Shown: positions 27,540 to 38,190, numbered from the stretch's first letter. The stretch: DNA of 64,000 nucleotides from Roseburia hominis (GCA_021771815.1 JAETOE010000001.1:62001-126000); one strand, 5' to 3'. The notes: generated by a model not told the origin, from the sequence alone. Program-made: numbers and translations.

Positions 27540-29732
27540 ATGAAGAATATATGGCATATTTTCACCAGAGATATCAAGGGATTGCTTCGCGCTCCGTTTG
27601 CGCTTGTCATTGCGATCGGACTTTGTATCATTCCGTCATTGTATGCATGGTTCAATATCTATTCCAACTGGGACCCATACTCAAACACAGGGAACATAAG
27701 GATCGCGGTCGTCAGTGAGGATACCGGGTATACGCTTTCCGACGGAACGCATGAGAACATGGGTGAGGAAGTGTTGGAGGAGCTGAAGGAAAACGAGAGT
27801 ATCGGCTGGACTTTTCTGGAATCGACAGACGAAGCGCTTGAGGGTGTCAGATGCGGCGATTATTATGCGGCGGTCATTATCAGTGAGGATTTTACCTACA
27901 GTATGTACAATGTATTTCTGGAGGACTTCAAGAATCCCACGATTACATACTATGAGAATGAGAAGCGGAACGCGATTGCAGTAAAGATTACGGACACTGC
28001 GGTTTCCACGTTAAAGAGGAGCATCAATGAGAAGTTCATCGAGGTCGTCGCAAGTACGATTTTTACGGAGACGAACAGCCTGTCCGCGGAGATGGAGCAG
28101 GAGGATGTATTCGCGGAATTTGAGAGCAGGCTGTCGGCGCTGAATGACAATCTTATTGCATACAGCGGGATGATCGATACCTTTATTCAGGCGAATGCCG
28201 TGCTTGCGTCGGAGATCTCGCAGGCAAATGACTCGCTTCCGGATCTTAGCGCCCGCATTCAGAAGGGGGAGGACAGTTTTAATACCGCGAAAGCAGACCT
28301 TGCGGGTACGCAGACGACGCTGGCGGATTTCAACCAGAATGTACAGCAGACGATGGACGGCATCAATATGTCCATCAGTTCCATTGCGACGGATATCAAC
28401 AATGCAAATCTGGCACAGAATGCGCAGGCTACGGCGGACAGCCTGAATCAGACCGTGACGGACACGGCGGAACTGGTAAAGCGGTTGAACGAGCTGCAGC
28501 AGAGCCTGAATCAGCAGATAATTGACGAGAATGTTTCCGAGGAGACGAAGCGGCAGATACAGGAGATCTTAGATACGCTCGGAATCTTAAATAATGGTGC
28601 CGAGGACATTCAGGGAGCGATTAGCGGAATCGTGAACGCCCAACCGGATGCTTCCCCGGACACATCAGGAAAGATTGTGGCGGATATGGTGAATGCCTCT
28701 ATGGGAAATATGAATCAGGTCTTAAACAGTTGCAGCCAGTCCGTCATGAATATGAAGAGCGTCTATACGAACAGCCTTGTGCCGCAGCTCGACAATGTGA
28801 TTTCAAGTATGTCGCAGATGCTTAACAACGCGACAAGCCTTCTGAACAACCTGAATACGGCGGTAAATGATATGGGCGGCGTGTTCACCGGAATCGAGCA
28901 GACGGTTGTCGAGACAACGGACAGTCTGGAACAGATTCAGTCCGTCATTGACGGCGTGAGTGCGAAGCTCAGTGATCTGCTCGCGCGTCTTGCGGATGCG
29001 GAGGATGACGAGAAGGTGCAGGCACTGATGGAGTTCCTGCAGGGAGATCCCGAGAGTTACGGCGCGTTCTTCGCGGAGCCGGTGCTTGTGACGACCGAGG
29101 AGGTCTATGCGATTTCGAATTACGGTTCGGCAATGACGCCGTTCTATTCCGTGCTGGCGCTGTGGGTTGGAGGAACGATTCTTGTAGCGCTTGTCAAGGT
29201 GAAGGCGGAGCCGACGGATCTTAAGAATGTGAAGCCGTACCAGCTCTACTTTGGACGTTATCTGCTGTTTTTCGTGCTGGGGCAGATACAGGCGGCGATC
29301 ATCGTGCTTGGTGATATTTATCTGCTGAAAAGCCAGATTCTTTATCCGGAGATGTTCTGGTTTGCGGCGTCGCTTGCGAGTTTTACCTTTACGCTGCTGA
29401 TCTATTCTCTTGCGCTTGCATTCGGAGACATCGGAAAAGCTGCTGCGGTCGTTATCATGGTCATTCAGATCGCGGGTTCCGGCGGAACTTTTCCGATCGA
29501 GCTGCTTCCGGAAATTTACCGGAATATTTATATCTTTTTCCCGTTTCCATACGCGATCAACGCGATGCGCGAGACGATCGGAGGTATGTATGGGAACGAC
29601 TATATGAAATATCTTGCCGAACTTCTTATTTTTGCGGTGGCGGCGCTATTGATCGGTCTTGTGATCCGGCTGCCGTTCGTTAAGATCAATCATTTTGTTG
29701 AGAAGCGGATGGAAGATACCGAATTGATGTAG
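27540..29732 (+). CDS. YhgE/Pip family membrane protein, first copy
   Basis: A 730-aa protein: one N-terminal helix (PFALVIAIGLCIIPSLYAWFN), a large extracellular part with the YhgE N-terminal domain (ENEKRNAIAVKITDTA) and long coiled-coil-like helices (residues about 220-510), then five or six C-terminal helices of ABC-2-like type starting at NYGSAMTPFYSVLALWVGG. This is the YhgE/Pip (phage-infection protein) family; relatives include the EsaA component of type VII secretion and phage receptor proteins. No EssC or WXG100 gene is nearby. The start at 27540 is chosen because KNIWHIFTRDIKG is the family N-terminus. Confidence 0.9.
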   Translation: MKNIWHIFTRDIKGLLRAPFALVIAIGLCIIPSLYAWFNIYSNWDPYSNTGNIRIAVVSEDTGYTLSDGTHENMGEEVLEELKENESIGWTFLESTDEALEGVRCGDYYAAVIISEDFTYSMYNVFLEDFKNPTITYYENEKRNAIAVKITDTAVSTLKRSINEKFIEVVASTIFTETNSLSAEMEQEDVFAEFESRLSALNDNLIAYSGMIDTFIQANAVLASEISQANDSLPDLSARIQKGEDSFNTAKADLAGTQTTLADFNQNVQQTMDGINMSISSIATDINNANLAQNAQATADSLNQTVTDTAELVKRLNELQQSLNQQIIDENVSEETKRQIQEILDTLGILNNGAEDIQGAISGIVNAQPDASPDTSGKIVADMVNASMGNMNQVLNSCSQSVMNMKSVYTNSLVPQLDNVISSMSQMLNNATSLLNNLNTAVNDMGGVFTGIEQTVVETTDSLEQIQSVIDGVSAKLSDLLARLADAEDDEKVQALMEFLQGDPESYGAFFAEPVLVTTEEVYAISNYGSAMTPFYSVLALWVGGTILVALVKVKAEPTDLKNVKPYQLYFGRYLLFFVLGQIQAAIIVLGDIYLLKSQILYPEMFWFAASLASFTFTLLIYSLALAFGDIGKAAAVVIMVIQIAGSGGTFPIELLPEIYRNIYIFFPFPYAINAMRETIGGMYGNDYMKYLAELLIFAVAALLIGLVIRLPFVKINHFVEKRMEDTELM

Positions 29733-29745
29733 TGAGGAAGGGACG

Positions 29746-30174
29746 ATGGAAAAGAAAGAAAAGTATGAACAGATGTATGAGATGCTCGTGGAATATGAGC
29801 GGAAAATCCATGAGAAGAATCAGAAGCGTATACGAATCGGCTTAAAGTGTATTCTGATCATTCCACTGATTTTTTTGATCCTGCTGTTCTGGACAGAGAG
29901 TAATAAGGTGGTATTTCTGATTCTGTGGATCGTCTCGCTTTTTGCGATTGCGGCGTACCTGATTCTGGTGGAATATATGGACTATAATCTTCAGGAAAAG
30001 CTAAATGAGATCAACGATGAGGAGGACGGAGTGGAGAACCTCATCGGACAGGAGATCGAGGAGGCGGAAGAGAATTTTAAAAATGCCATGAAAAAGCCAG
30101 GTGAAGATCTAAGCCCGGAAACGGAGAAGAAAGAGGACGAAAAGGAACATGCGGAGGTGACGGAACATGCGTAA
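29746..30174 (+). CDS. Small two-helix membrane protein with charged coiled-coil ends
   Basis: A 142-aa protein I cannot assign to a family. Residues 1-28 are charged helix (KYEQMYEMLVEYERKIHEKN), two transmembrane segments lie at about 30-50 and 55-75, and residues 80-142 are a very acidic, E/K-rich, probably coiled or disordered tail. It starts 13 bases after the first YhgE gene and overlaps the second by 8, so all three are translationally linked. The context suggests a partner of the YhgE proteins, but this is inference. Confidence 0.75.
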   Translation: MEKKEKYEQMYEMLVEYERKIHEKNQKRIRIGLKCILIIPLIFLILLFWTESNKVVFLILWIVSLFAIAAYLILVEYMDYNLQEKLNEINDEEDGVENLIGQEIEEAEENFKNAMKKPGEDLSPETEKKEDEKEHAEVTEHA

Positions 30175-32314
30175 TATTTTTCGGATTTTTCTAAATGACG
30201 CGAAACGCATCAGTACGAATGTTGTGGCGGTCGTCGTCATTATGGGACTTAGCATTTTACCGTCCTTATATGCATGGTTCAATATTTTTTCAAACTGGGA
30301 CCCCTACGGGCCGGATGCGACCTCCAATCTCATGGTTGCAGTGGCGTCGGATGACGAGGGAATCGAGATTGCGGGCAACAGCGTGAATATCGGTGAGAGC
30401 GTGTTGGACGCGCTGCGGTCGAATAAAACGATTGGCTGGGTCTTTACGGATACGACTGAAGAAGCGGTTAACGGCGTATATGACGGCACATATTATGCGG
30501 CGCTGATCATTCCCGATAATTTTACGGAGGAGATGATCAGCTTCTTAGGCGGCGAAGTTGAGCATCCCGATATCATTTATTATGAGAATGCCAAGAAGAA
30601 CGCGATAGCGCCTAAGATTACGCAGAAGGCAAAGACTACGGTTCAGGAGCAGGTCAACAGCACATTCGTTAGCACGCTTGCGGAGACGTTGATGAAGGTG
30701 TCGAACTCCGTTTCCGGTCTGGACAAAGAGGGCGACGGGCTTACGAATAATGTATTGGCGCGTCTGAACGAACTGAGCGGGGATTTGCAGAATTATGTCA
30801 ATATCCTAAACTCCTTTGTCAGCATCATGAATTCAGCACAGAGCATTGTGGAGACAAGTCAGGCGATGATGCCGAATATCAACAACATGGTGAATACGGG
30901 GGAGGCGTCGATCAACAGTATGCAGAGCCTCTTGGTCACAGGAAACGGCACGGCGGATTCCGTGGCGGATATGGTGTCCTACAGCTTTGACATGGTAAAT
31001 GATACGCTTAACAATATCTCTGCAGTGATTACGGATAAACTGAATGCAATCGGAAATTACGGGGAGGGCGCAGGTACGGCGATTTCCGGTGTGCAGTCCA
31101 TTATGCCGTACTTAGAGCAGATGTTCGACGGCGCTGTTTCAGGCTGGGAAGGCTCTGCGGATGCGGATACGCAGGCGCAGATTGCGGACGTCAGAAATCA
31201 GTTGGATGTCATTTCGGCGGATCTGGCCGTACTTGAGACGAATGCGGATGCGACGGCGGACGAGGTGCGGGCTCTGAGCAATAAGATCATTACCGAGATC
31301 AACAACTGCAAGGCGTCGATTGACAATCTGCGGAACGGTTTTGCCTATACGGTCAAGCCGCAGCTTGATGCGAGCATGAATTCCATGCAGCAATCCATGA
31401 TTGCGACAGCGGGTATCTTAGACGGTGTGAACGCGGATTTCGGCGGTGTGGAGACGGCGCTTCACGATTACCACAACACACTGGAGCAGGGAAATGCAAG
31501 CCTTAAGGATTCTCTCGCGATGGCGCAGGAGCTGTTGACCGGGTTAAACGAGGTCACGGCGGATTTGATCAGCCTCCAGCAGAACGATCAGTATCAGCAG
31601 CTATTAGAGATTGTAAAGAGCGACCCGGCGCTTTTGGGAGAGTTTATTTCCTCCCCGGTGAGCATTGATACGGTTGGAATCTATGAAATCGAAAATTACG
31701 GTTCGGCGATGGCACCGTTCTACACCATTCTGGCATTGTGGGTTGGCGCGCTGATTCTTGTGGCGATTATCCATGTCAAGGTGCATCCGGTGGAGGGAAT
31801 CGAGAACGTGAAGCCGTATCAGCAGTATTTCGGACGCTACATTCTCTTTTTTCTGGTCGGACAGGTACAGACGTTGATTACGGTGCTCGGCGATTTGTTT
31901 TACATTCGTATTCAGTGCCATAACCCGTTTCTGTTCTGGCTTGCGGCGGCGGTATCCAGCCTGGTATTTACGTTGTTCATCTATTCACTGACGGTCGCGT
32001 TCGGCAATGTCGGCGAAGCGCTTGCAATCGTCGTGATGGTCATCCAGGTAGCGGGAGCGGGAGGAACCTTCCCGATCGAAACGCTGCCGAAGGTCTATCA
32101 GATGATCTACAAATATCTGCCGTTCCCATACGGCATGAACGCGATGCGCGAGACGATCGGCGGAATCTATAAGATGGATTACTGGGAATATGTGGGCGCG
32201 CTCGGTATTTACATATTGATTTCTCTGTTTATCGGACTTGTGCTTGCCATTCCGTTCCGCAGGCTGAATCATGTCATTGAAAAGAGCAAGGAAAAGTCCG
32301 GGATCATGATCTGA
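30167..32314 (+). CDS. YhgE/Pip family membrane protein, second copy
   Basis: A 715-aa paralogue of the gene at 27540 with the same layout: N-terminal helix (VVAVVVIMGLSILPSLYAWFN), YhgE domain (YENAKKNAIAPKIT), a long helical extracellular stalk, and a C-terminal ABC-2-like membrane block (NYGSAMAPFYTILALWVGA; GAGGTFPIETLPKVYQ). Ends are nearly identical to the first copy while the stalks differ, as expected for duplication followed by divergence. GGAGGTGACGGAAC precedes the start inside the preceding gene. Confidence 0.9.
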   Translation: MRNIFRIFLNDAKRISTNVVAVVVIMGLSILPSLYAWFNIFSNWDPYGPDATSNLMVAVASDDEGIEIAGNSVNIGESVLDALRSNKTIGWVFTDTTEEAVNGVYDGTYYAALIIPDNFTEEMISFLGGEVEHPDIIYYENAKKNAIAPKITQKAKTTVQEQVNSTFVSTLAETLMKVSNSVSGLDKEGDGLTNNVLARLNELSGDLQNYVNILNSFVSIMNSAQSIVETSQAMMPNINNMVNTGEASINSMQSLLVTGNGTADSVADMVSYSFDMVNDTLNNISAVITDKLNAIGNYGEGAGTAISGVQSIMPYLEQMFDGAVSGWEGSADADTQAQIADVRNQLDVISADLAVLETNADATADEVRALSNKIITEINNCKASIDNLRNGFAYTVKPQLDASMNSMQQSMIATAGILDGVNADFGGVETALHDYHNTLEQGNASLKDSLAMAQELLTGLNEVTADLISLQQNDQYQQLLEIVKSDPALLGEFISSPVSIDTVGIYEIENYGSAMAPFYTILALWVGALILVAIIHVKVHPVEGIENVKPYQQYFGRYILFFLVGQVQTLITVLGDLFYIRIQCHNPFLFWLAAAVSSLVFTLFIYSLTVAFGNVGEALAIVVMVIQVAGAGGTFPIETLPKVYQMIYKYLPFPYGMNAMRETIGGIYKMDYWEYVGALGIYILISLFIGLVLAIPFRRLNHVIEKSKEKSGIMI

Positions 32315-32330
32315 TGAAAGGGGAAGCGGC

Positions 32331-32507
32331 ATGCTGTTGATTCAATTTGTAATGCTATTTACCGGGGCTTTTATGGCGGCGGCGCCGGGCGCCTGCACGA
32401 GACGGCAGTCACGCGGGGACAAGGATGCAGAGGCGCGCACGCGGACGATGGGAATCTGGCTGGCGCTTGCGGCGGCAATCTGGATGATCACGGCGCGTCT
32501 GTTCTGA
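32331..32507 (+). CDS. Short hydrophobic protein, two membrane segments (58 aa)
   Basis: A 58-codon ORF begins 16 bases after the second YhgE gene, preceded by AAAGGGGAAGCGGC. The product has helix 1 (LLIQFVMLFTGAFMAAAPGA), a short charged basic/acidic turn (RRQSRGDKDAEARTR) and helix 2 (GIWLALAAAIWMITARLF). Family unknown. Good ribosome binding site, close spacing and the clean helix-turn-helix membrane layout support it as real, probably the last gene of the YhgE operon. Confidence 0.6.
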   Translation: MLLIQFVMLFTGAFMAAAPGACTRRQSRGDKDAEARTRTMGIWLALAAAIWMITARLF

Positions 32508-32608
32508 GAAAACCGCGGCAAATTGGCTGCGTGTCAAAAAGTGATTTACAAGAGTCTCCTCTTGTGGCAGAATAGGATAGTAGCGATAGAGAAATGGAGG
32601 AGTTTGTT

Positions 32609-33022
32609 ATGTTTTGTAAGAATTGCGGACAGCCGTATGTGACAGATCAGGCTGTTATGTGTGTGAAATGCGGAACGCAGAAGGGCGTTGGAAATAATTA
32701 TTGTCCGAACTGCGGGAGTCCGACGCCGCAGGGGAATCAGGTATGTATGAACTGCGGCATCGCCTTGAATAACGGTATGTATGCGCCGATGGGAGCAAAG
32801 TCGAAGGTGGCAGCGGGGTTGTTTGCATTTTTCCTGGGCTGTTTCGGTGTACATAATTTTTACCTCGGTTATACCGGGAAAGCGGTCGCACAGCTTCTGA
32901 TCACGCTTTTGACATGTGGGGCGGGCTCTGTTATTACTGGGATCTGGGCGATTGTCGAGGGCATTTTGATTCTGACTGGAAGCATTAATACAGATGCGGA
33001 CGGAAATATGTTAAAGGACTAG
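32609..33022 (+). CDS. Zinc-ribbon plus TM2-domain membrane protein, first copy
   Basis: A 137-aa protein: a double zinc ribbon at the N-terminus (CKNCGQ, CVKCG, CPNCG, CMNCG), then a TM2 domain from about residue 55 (KSKVAAGLFAFFLGCFGVHNFYLGYTGKA) with two membrane helices. TM2 proteins are widespread with no settled role. ATG at 32609 follows GGAGGAGTTTGTT with proper spacing; the ATG at 32594 lies on the ribosome binding site itself. The adjacent gene is a paralogue. Confidence 0.85.
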   Translation: MFCKNCGQPYVTDQAVMCVKCGTQKGVGNNYCPNCGSPTPQGNQVCMNCGIALNNGMYAPMGAKSKVAAGLFAFFLGCFGVHNFYLGYTGKAVAQLLITLLTCGAGSVITGIWAIVEGILILTGSINTDADGNMLKD

Positions 33023-33028
33023 GTGATT

Positions 33029-33538
33029 ATGTACATTTGTAGAAACTGCGGACAGAGATATATGACGGATGAGGCGGTCATGTGTGTGAACTGTCAGGCG
33101 CCGAAGGGTATGGGGAATCAGTTCTGCCCCTGCTGCGGCAGTCAGGTTATGCCTTCCGTGCGCATCTGCCAGAATTGTGGCGTTGATGTAGTAGACTATG
33201 GATACGGAACCAGTAATAAATCAAAGGTAGCGGCAGGAGTGCTCGGTATCTTTCTTGGATGCTACGGCGTACATAATTTCTATCTTGGCTATATGAAGAA
33301 GGGATTTATCCAGCTTGGTTGTATTTTAGGCTCTATAGCGTTTATGTTTGTAATTTCCATTGTTATGAGCATAGCTGAAGCTTCATACAATGAAGGAGCA
33401 ACTATCAGTGCAATCATACTGTCGCTTGCTGATATCGCTTTGATCCTTGGCATACGGATCTGGGCGTTCGTCGAGGGAATCATGATCCTCTGCGGCAAGA
33501 TCAACCGCGACGGAAAAGGGATGCTGCTGCGCAGCTAG
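33029..33538 (+). CDS. Zinc-ribbon plus TM2-domain membrane protein, second copy
   Basis: A 169-aa paralogue of the preceding gene, six bases after its stop. Two zinc ribbons (CRNCGQ, CVNCQ, CPCCG, CQNCG) precede a TM2 domain (KSKVAAGVLGIFLGCYGVHNFYLGYMKKG) that carries an additional hydrophobic segment of about 30 residues between the TM2 helices. The ATG at 33029 is chosen over GTG at 33023, which overlaps the AGGTG ribosome binding site. Confidence 0.85.
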   Translation: MYICRNCGQRYMTDEAVMCVNCQAPKGMGNQFCPCCGSQVMPSVRICQNCGVDVVDYGYGTSNKSKVAAGVLGIFLGCYGVHNFYLGYMKKGFIQLGCILGSIAFMFVISIVMSIAEASYNEGATISAIILSLADIALILGIRIWAFVEGIMILCGKINRDGKGMLLRS

Positions 33539-33566
33539 ATGGGATGTATCATGCATCGGTTATTTC

Positions 33567-33596
33567 GGGTATTCCTAATAGGTATACCCTTTTCTT
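33567..33596 (+). terminator. Terminator after the TM2 gene pair
   Basis: GGGTAT (33567-33572) and ATACCC (33584-33589) pair around an 11-base loop and are followed by TTTTCTT. The stem is short but well placed. Confidence 0.65.
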
Positions 33597-33605
33597 ATTC
33601 TGATA

Positions 33606-33634
33606 TTGACAAAAAAAATGGACATTGCTATTAT
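33606..33634 (+). promoter_or_regulatory. Promoter of ilvN-ilvC
   Basis: TTGACA (33606-33611) and TATTAT (33629-33634) are 17 bases apart. The leader to ilvN is only about 50 bases, leaving no room for a T-box. Confidence 0.78.
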
Positions 33635-33691
33635 CAATGTTAAGTGTGATGTGTAATTTTAGATAGCAAGTAGTAAGGAAGGTTTTCTTTT

Positions 33692-34216
33692 ATGAGAAGA
33701 CAGGTATTATCGCTCTTAGTTGAGAATAATCCGGGTGTGACGAGCCATATTTCCGGGCTGTTCAGCCGCAGAGGGTACAACATCGACAGTTTTTCATCGG
33801 GTGTGACCGCGGACCCTCGGTATACGCGTATTACGATTGTAGCAAGCGGGGATGAACAGATTCTGGAGCAGATTGAGAAGCAGCTCGCCAAGCTCGAGGA
33901 CGTCATTGACATTAAGAAGTTGGAGCCGGGCGCCTCGGTGACGAGGGAGCTTATCATGGTGAAGATTCGCGCCAAGGATACCGAACGCCAGCCGATTCTG
34001 AATGTGACAGAGATTTTCCACGGGAAGATCGTGGATGTGACGCACGATGCCATGGTCATTGAACTGACCGGACATCAGGATAAGCTGGACGCCTTTATGG
34101 ATCTGCTTTCCGATTATGAGATCTTAGAACTCGCACGAACAGGCATCACGGGCTTGTCCAGAGGTACCGCGGGAGTCAAGATGATTGACGAGAATGGTCA
34201 GATTCACAGCTTATAG
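33692..34216 (+). CDS. ilvN: Acetolactate synthase small (regulatory) subunit
   Basis: A 174-aa protein with an N-terminal ACT domain (LSLLVENNPGVTSHISGLFSRRGYN-type motif, residues about 5-30) and the IlvN C-terminal domain (EIFHGKIVDVTHDAMVIELTG). It activates the catalytic subunit and confers valine feedback in branched-chain amino acid synthesis. The large subunit gene ilvB is absent from the neighbourhood. AAGGAAGG precedes the start; ilvC follows after 85 bases with no terminator. Confidence 0.95.
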   Translation: MRRQVLSLLVENNPGVTSHISGLFSRRGYNIDSFSSGVTADPRYTRITIVASGDEQILEQIEKQLAKLEDVIDIKKLEPGASVTRELIMVKIRAKDTERQPILNVTEIFHGKIVDVTHDAMVIELTGHQDKLDAFMDLLSDYEILELARTGITGLSRGTAGVKMIDENGQIHSL

Positions 34217-34280
34217 GCAGACGGTACATAGGATGTACGCGTACGGCAGGAGCCAGCGATGGCACTGTCGTTATGTATAA

Positions 34281-35324
<1,044 letters not shown>

Positions 35325-35345
35325 ATTAAAGCTATAAGAACAGGA

Positions 35346-35374
35346 GCGTCCCAATTGCGGTTGGGGCGCTTTTT
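35346..35374 (+). terminator. Terminator after ilvC
   Basis: GCGTCCCAA (35346-35354) and TTGGGGCGC (35361-35369) form a 9-bp stem with one G-U pair and a 6-base loop, then T5. Confidence 0.88.
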
Positions 35375-35376
35375 CT

Positions 35377-35600
35377 GTGAGGAAATATCGTATTGCCGTA
35401 AAGCGTAAGAATTTGAAGCGCAGAAATGTGCAGAGTACAATTTTGTTCTGCAATAGGAAATTGCGTCCTATTGCAGAAAAGCTCTGCGTGCACAGATGCG
35501 CAGCTGTCACGCAGCGCCATACATGGCGCGGAACAAAAGCTGCGCTGCCGGAAAATTTGAAACGCCAGAGTGTGCGAAGCGCACTTTTGCTCTAATGTAC
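35377..35600. repeat. Cluster of nested inverted repeats and a diverged direct repeat, non-coding
   Basis: About 220 bases with unusual self-complementarity. TCTGCAATAGGA (35447-35458) and its exact complement (35466-35477) form a 12-bp hairpin. GCGCAGCT (35498-35505) pairs with AGCTGCGC (35538-35545) around the near-perfect palindrome GCGCCATACATGGCGC (35514-35529). A diverged direct repeat beginning ATTTGAA lies at about 35411-35450 and 35555-35593, 144 bases apart. The 72-codon ORF here is repeat-derived and has no family signal. It may be a small mobile or intergenic repeat element; the remaining 150 bases to glgC hold only its promoter. Confidence 0.65.
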
Positions 35601-35712
35601 AAGCTCCCGGATAAAGATATGGCTTTAATATGGAAATGTGAATGAAAAAGGGAAATTTATGAGAAAAATGTTGGCAAAATTCACGAAAATAGTGTCGGAT
35701 TTTTCAGAGATA

Positions 35713-35721
35713 TGTTATAAT
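35713..35721 (+). promoter_or_regulatory. Extended -10 promoter element of glgC
   Basis: TGTTATAAT (TGnTATAAT) lies 36 bases before the GlgC start. No convincing -35 is seen, which fits an extended -10 type. Confidence 0.5.
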
Positions 35722-35756
35722 ATGAGAAATAAGTACTAAAATAGGGGGAAAATAAT

Positions 35757-36965
35757 ATGGCAAAAGAAATGATTGCGATGCTCCTTGCCGGTGGTCAGGG
35801 TTCCCGCTTGTATGCACTGACACAAAAACTGGCGAAACCCGCAGTTCCTTTTGGCGGGAAATATCGTATTATCGATTTCCCGTTATCGAACTGCGTCAAC
35901 TCAGGAATTGACACTGTCGGCATTCTGACACAGTATCAGCCGCTTGTGCTGAACGAATACATCGGAAACGGACAGCCTTGGGATCTGGACCGTCTGCATG
36001 GCGGTGTACATATCCTGCCGCCGTATCAGCAGGCATCCGGTTCTGACTGGTATAAGGGAACGGCGAATGCGATTTACCAGAATATATCGTTCATTGAGCG
36101 GTATAATCCGCAGTATGTCATCATTCTGTCCGGCGACCAGATCTGCAAGCAGGACTACAGTGACTTCTTGAGATTCCATAAGGAAAAGGGCGCGGAGTTC
36201 AGCGTGGCAGTTATGGAGGTACCTTGGGATGAGGCGTCCCGTTTCGGTCTTATGGTAGCCGATGAAAACGACAAGATCACAGAGTTCCAGGAGAAACCGA
36301 AGGAACCGAAGTCCAACCTGGCATCCATGGGTATCTACATTTTTAACTGGGATATTTTAAAGAAATATCTGATCGAGGATGAGGCAGACCCGGATTCCGA
36401 GAATGATTTTGGCAATAACATTATCCCGAATCTTCTGCGGGACGGTCGGGATATGTATGCATACCATTTTGACGGATACTGGAAAGATGTAGGAACCATT
36501 CCGTCTCTGTGGGAAGCCAATATGGAAGTCTTAGATCCGGAGCACAGCGGCATTGACCTGTTTGACGACGACTGGAAGATCTACAGCCGGAACAGCGGTA
36601 TGCCGGGACACCGAATCAGCGAGACGGCTGTAGTGGAAAATTCCATGATTACAGACGGATGCCGGGTATCCGGTCATGTGAAGCATTCCATCCTGTTTTC
36701 CGGCGTGAAGGTCGAAGAGGGAGCCCAGATTGAGGATGCGGTTATTATGGGTGGTACCGTGATTAAAGCAGGAGCGGTTGTAAAGCATTGTATCATTGCG
36801 GAGAATGTAGTAATCGGACAGAAAAGTGTTGTCGGTGCGATGCCGTCCGACGGTGAAAGCGGCGTTGCGACTGTAGGTTCCGGCGTACATATCGGCGATA
36901 CGGCGAAGATCGGACCGAATGCCATGGTCAATAATAATGTAAAGGACGGTGAAGAAGTATGGTAA
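35757..36965 (+). CDS. glgC: Glucose-1-phosphate adenylyltransferase, catalytic subunit
   Basis: A 402-aa enzyme that makes ADP-glucose for glycogen. The nucleotidyltransferase start [20 protein letters not shown] is at residues 8-28 (shown in part), with GTANAIYQN near 100 and [12 protein letters not shown] near 120, followed by a C-terminal left-handed beta helix ([19 protein letters not shown]). AGGGGGAAAATAAT precedes the start. It overlaps glgD by 7 bases, the normal GlgC-GlgD arrangement of Firmicutes. Confidence 0.96.
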   Translation: MAKEMIAMLLAGGQGSRLYALTQKLAKPAVPFGGKYRIIDFPLSNCVNSGIDTVGILTQYQPLVLNEYIGNGQPWDLDRLHGGVHILPPYQQASGSDWYKGTANAIYQNISFIERYNPQYVIILSGDQICKQDYSDFLRFHKEKGAEFSVAVMEVPWDEASRFGLMVADENDKITEFQEKPKEPKSNLASMGIYIFNWDILKKYLIEDEADPDSENDFGNNIIPNLLRDGRDMYAYHFDGYWKDVGTIPSLWEANMEVLDPEHSGIDLFDDDWKIYSRNSGMPGHRISETAVVENSMITDGCRVSGHVKHSILFSGVKVEEGAQIEDAVIMGGTVIKAGAVVKHCIIAENVVIGQKSVVGAMPSDGESGVATVGSGVHIGDTAKIGPNAMVNNNVKDGEEVW

Positions 36966-38101
36966 ATTCCAACGCAGATGCACTGGGTATTATTTTCCCG
37001 AACAGCTATGACTCTCTGGTACCGGAGCTTGTCAGCGAGCGATCGATGGCTTCCATACCGTTTGCAAGCCGTTACCGTATGGTAGATTTTATTTTGTCCA
37101 GCATGGTGAATTGTGGAATCGGAAATATTTCGCTGATTGTCCGCAAGAACTATCATTCCCTGATGGATCATCTCGGTTCAGGCCGTGAATGGGATCTGAC
37201 CCGTAAGAACGGAGGGCTTAATATCGTTCCACCGTTTGCAAAGAAGACGGTCAAAGTCTATAACGGGCGTCTGGAGGCGATTGCCAGCATTCTTTCTTTC
37301 CTGCGTGCGCAGAAAGAGAAGTATGTTGTGATGTCTGAGTCAAATATCGCAGTGAATTTTGATTTTAAGTCGATGATCGATGCGCATGTGGCGAGCGGCG
37401 CGGATGTGACGATCGCTTATATTGAGCGCGAGATTCCGACGGCGATCATGAATGAGAATATCGAAAATCAGGATCTGTACTATACATTGGATATGGAGAA
37501 CGGGCGCGTGAAGAAAATGAACATCAACTCCAAGGAGACAGGCGTGCAGAATTTCTCCATGAATATCTATGTTATTGACAGGGAGCTTTTGATCGATCAG
37601 ATCGCGTCGGCGTATGCAAAAGGGTATGTATACTTTGAGCGGGACATTTTAGCTCCGCAGCTTGAGCGGTTAAATGTCCAGGCATACAAATACGAAGGAT
37701 ATGCAGCTTATATCAGCGGCATTAAGAGCTATTTCGATGAGAATATGAAGCTGCTGGATGAGGAGAATCTGGATGCGCTGTTTTCCGGCAACTCTATTTA
37801 CACGAAGATCCGCGATGACAACCCGACCAGGTACATTGAGGGCGCGAAGGTGAAGAATGTCATGGTGGCAGACGGCTGTATCATTGAAGGGGAAGTGGAG
37901 AACAGCATTCTGTTTCGAGGCGTCAAAGTGGCGAAGGGCGCGAAGGTCAGGAACTGTGTGCTCATGCAGGATACAGTTGTGGAAGAGGACGCGAATATCG
38001 AGTACATCATTTCCGACAAGAACGTGAAGATTTCTGCGGGCAAGGAAATTAAGGGAACCGATTCTTTCCCGGTATATGTACAGAAGGGGCAGGTTGTTTA
38101 A
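36959..38101 (+). CDS. glgD: GlgD, ADP-glucose pyrophosphorylase regulatory subunit
   Basis: A 380-aa paralogue of GlgC lacking its glycine-rich loop: the N-terminus reads [20 protein letters not shown] instead of AGGxGxRL. Otherwise the fold is kept ([43 protein letters not shown] in part; hexapeptide repeat C-terminus). In Firmicutes GlgD modulates GlgC in a heterotetramer and is not a good catalyst by itself. Ends before a strong terminator; no glgA, glgB or glgP is here. Confidence 0.94.
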   Translation: MVNSNADALGIIFPNSYDSLVPELVSERSMASIPFASRYRMVDFILSSMVNCGIGNISLIVRKNYHSLMDHLGSGREWDLTRKNGGLNIVPPFAKKTVKVYNGRLEAIASILSFLRAQKEKYVVMSESNIAVNFDFKSMIDAHVASGADVTIAYIEREIPTAIMNENIENQDLYYTLDMENGRVKKMNINSKETGVQNFSMNIYVIDRELLIDQIASAYAKGYVYFERDILAPQLERLNVQAYKYEGYAAYISGIKSYFDENMKLLDEENLDALFSGNSIYTKIRDDNPTRYIEGAKVKNVMVADGCIIEGEVENSILFRGVKVAKGAKVRNCVLMQDTVVEEDANIEYIISDKNVKISAGKEIKGTDSFPVYVQKGQVV

Positions 38102-38120
38102 CGGATACGAACAGACCGGA

Positions 38121-38150
38121 AGGGGCAGCGCCGCGGCGCTGCCCCTGTTT
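38121..38150 (+). terminator. Terminator after glgD
   Basis: AGGGGCAGCGCC and GGCGCTGCCCCT form a 12-bp perfect GC-rich stem with a 2-base centre (palindromic), followed by GTTTTA. Confidence 0.85.
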
Positions 38151-38190
38151 TATGCAGAAGAACCACTGTGGAAGGCGGATTTAAAGTTGT

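Noticed and set aside
35377-35595. 72-codon ORF after ilvC
   Set aside because: Lies entirely in hairpin repeats, basic low-complexity product, no ribosome binding site.
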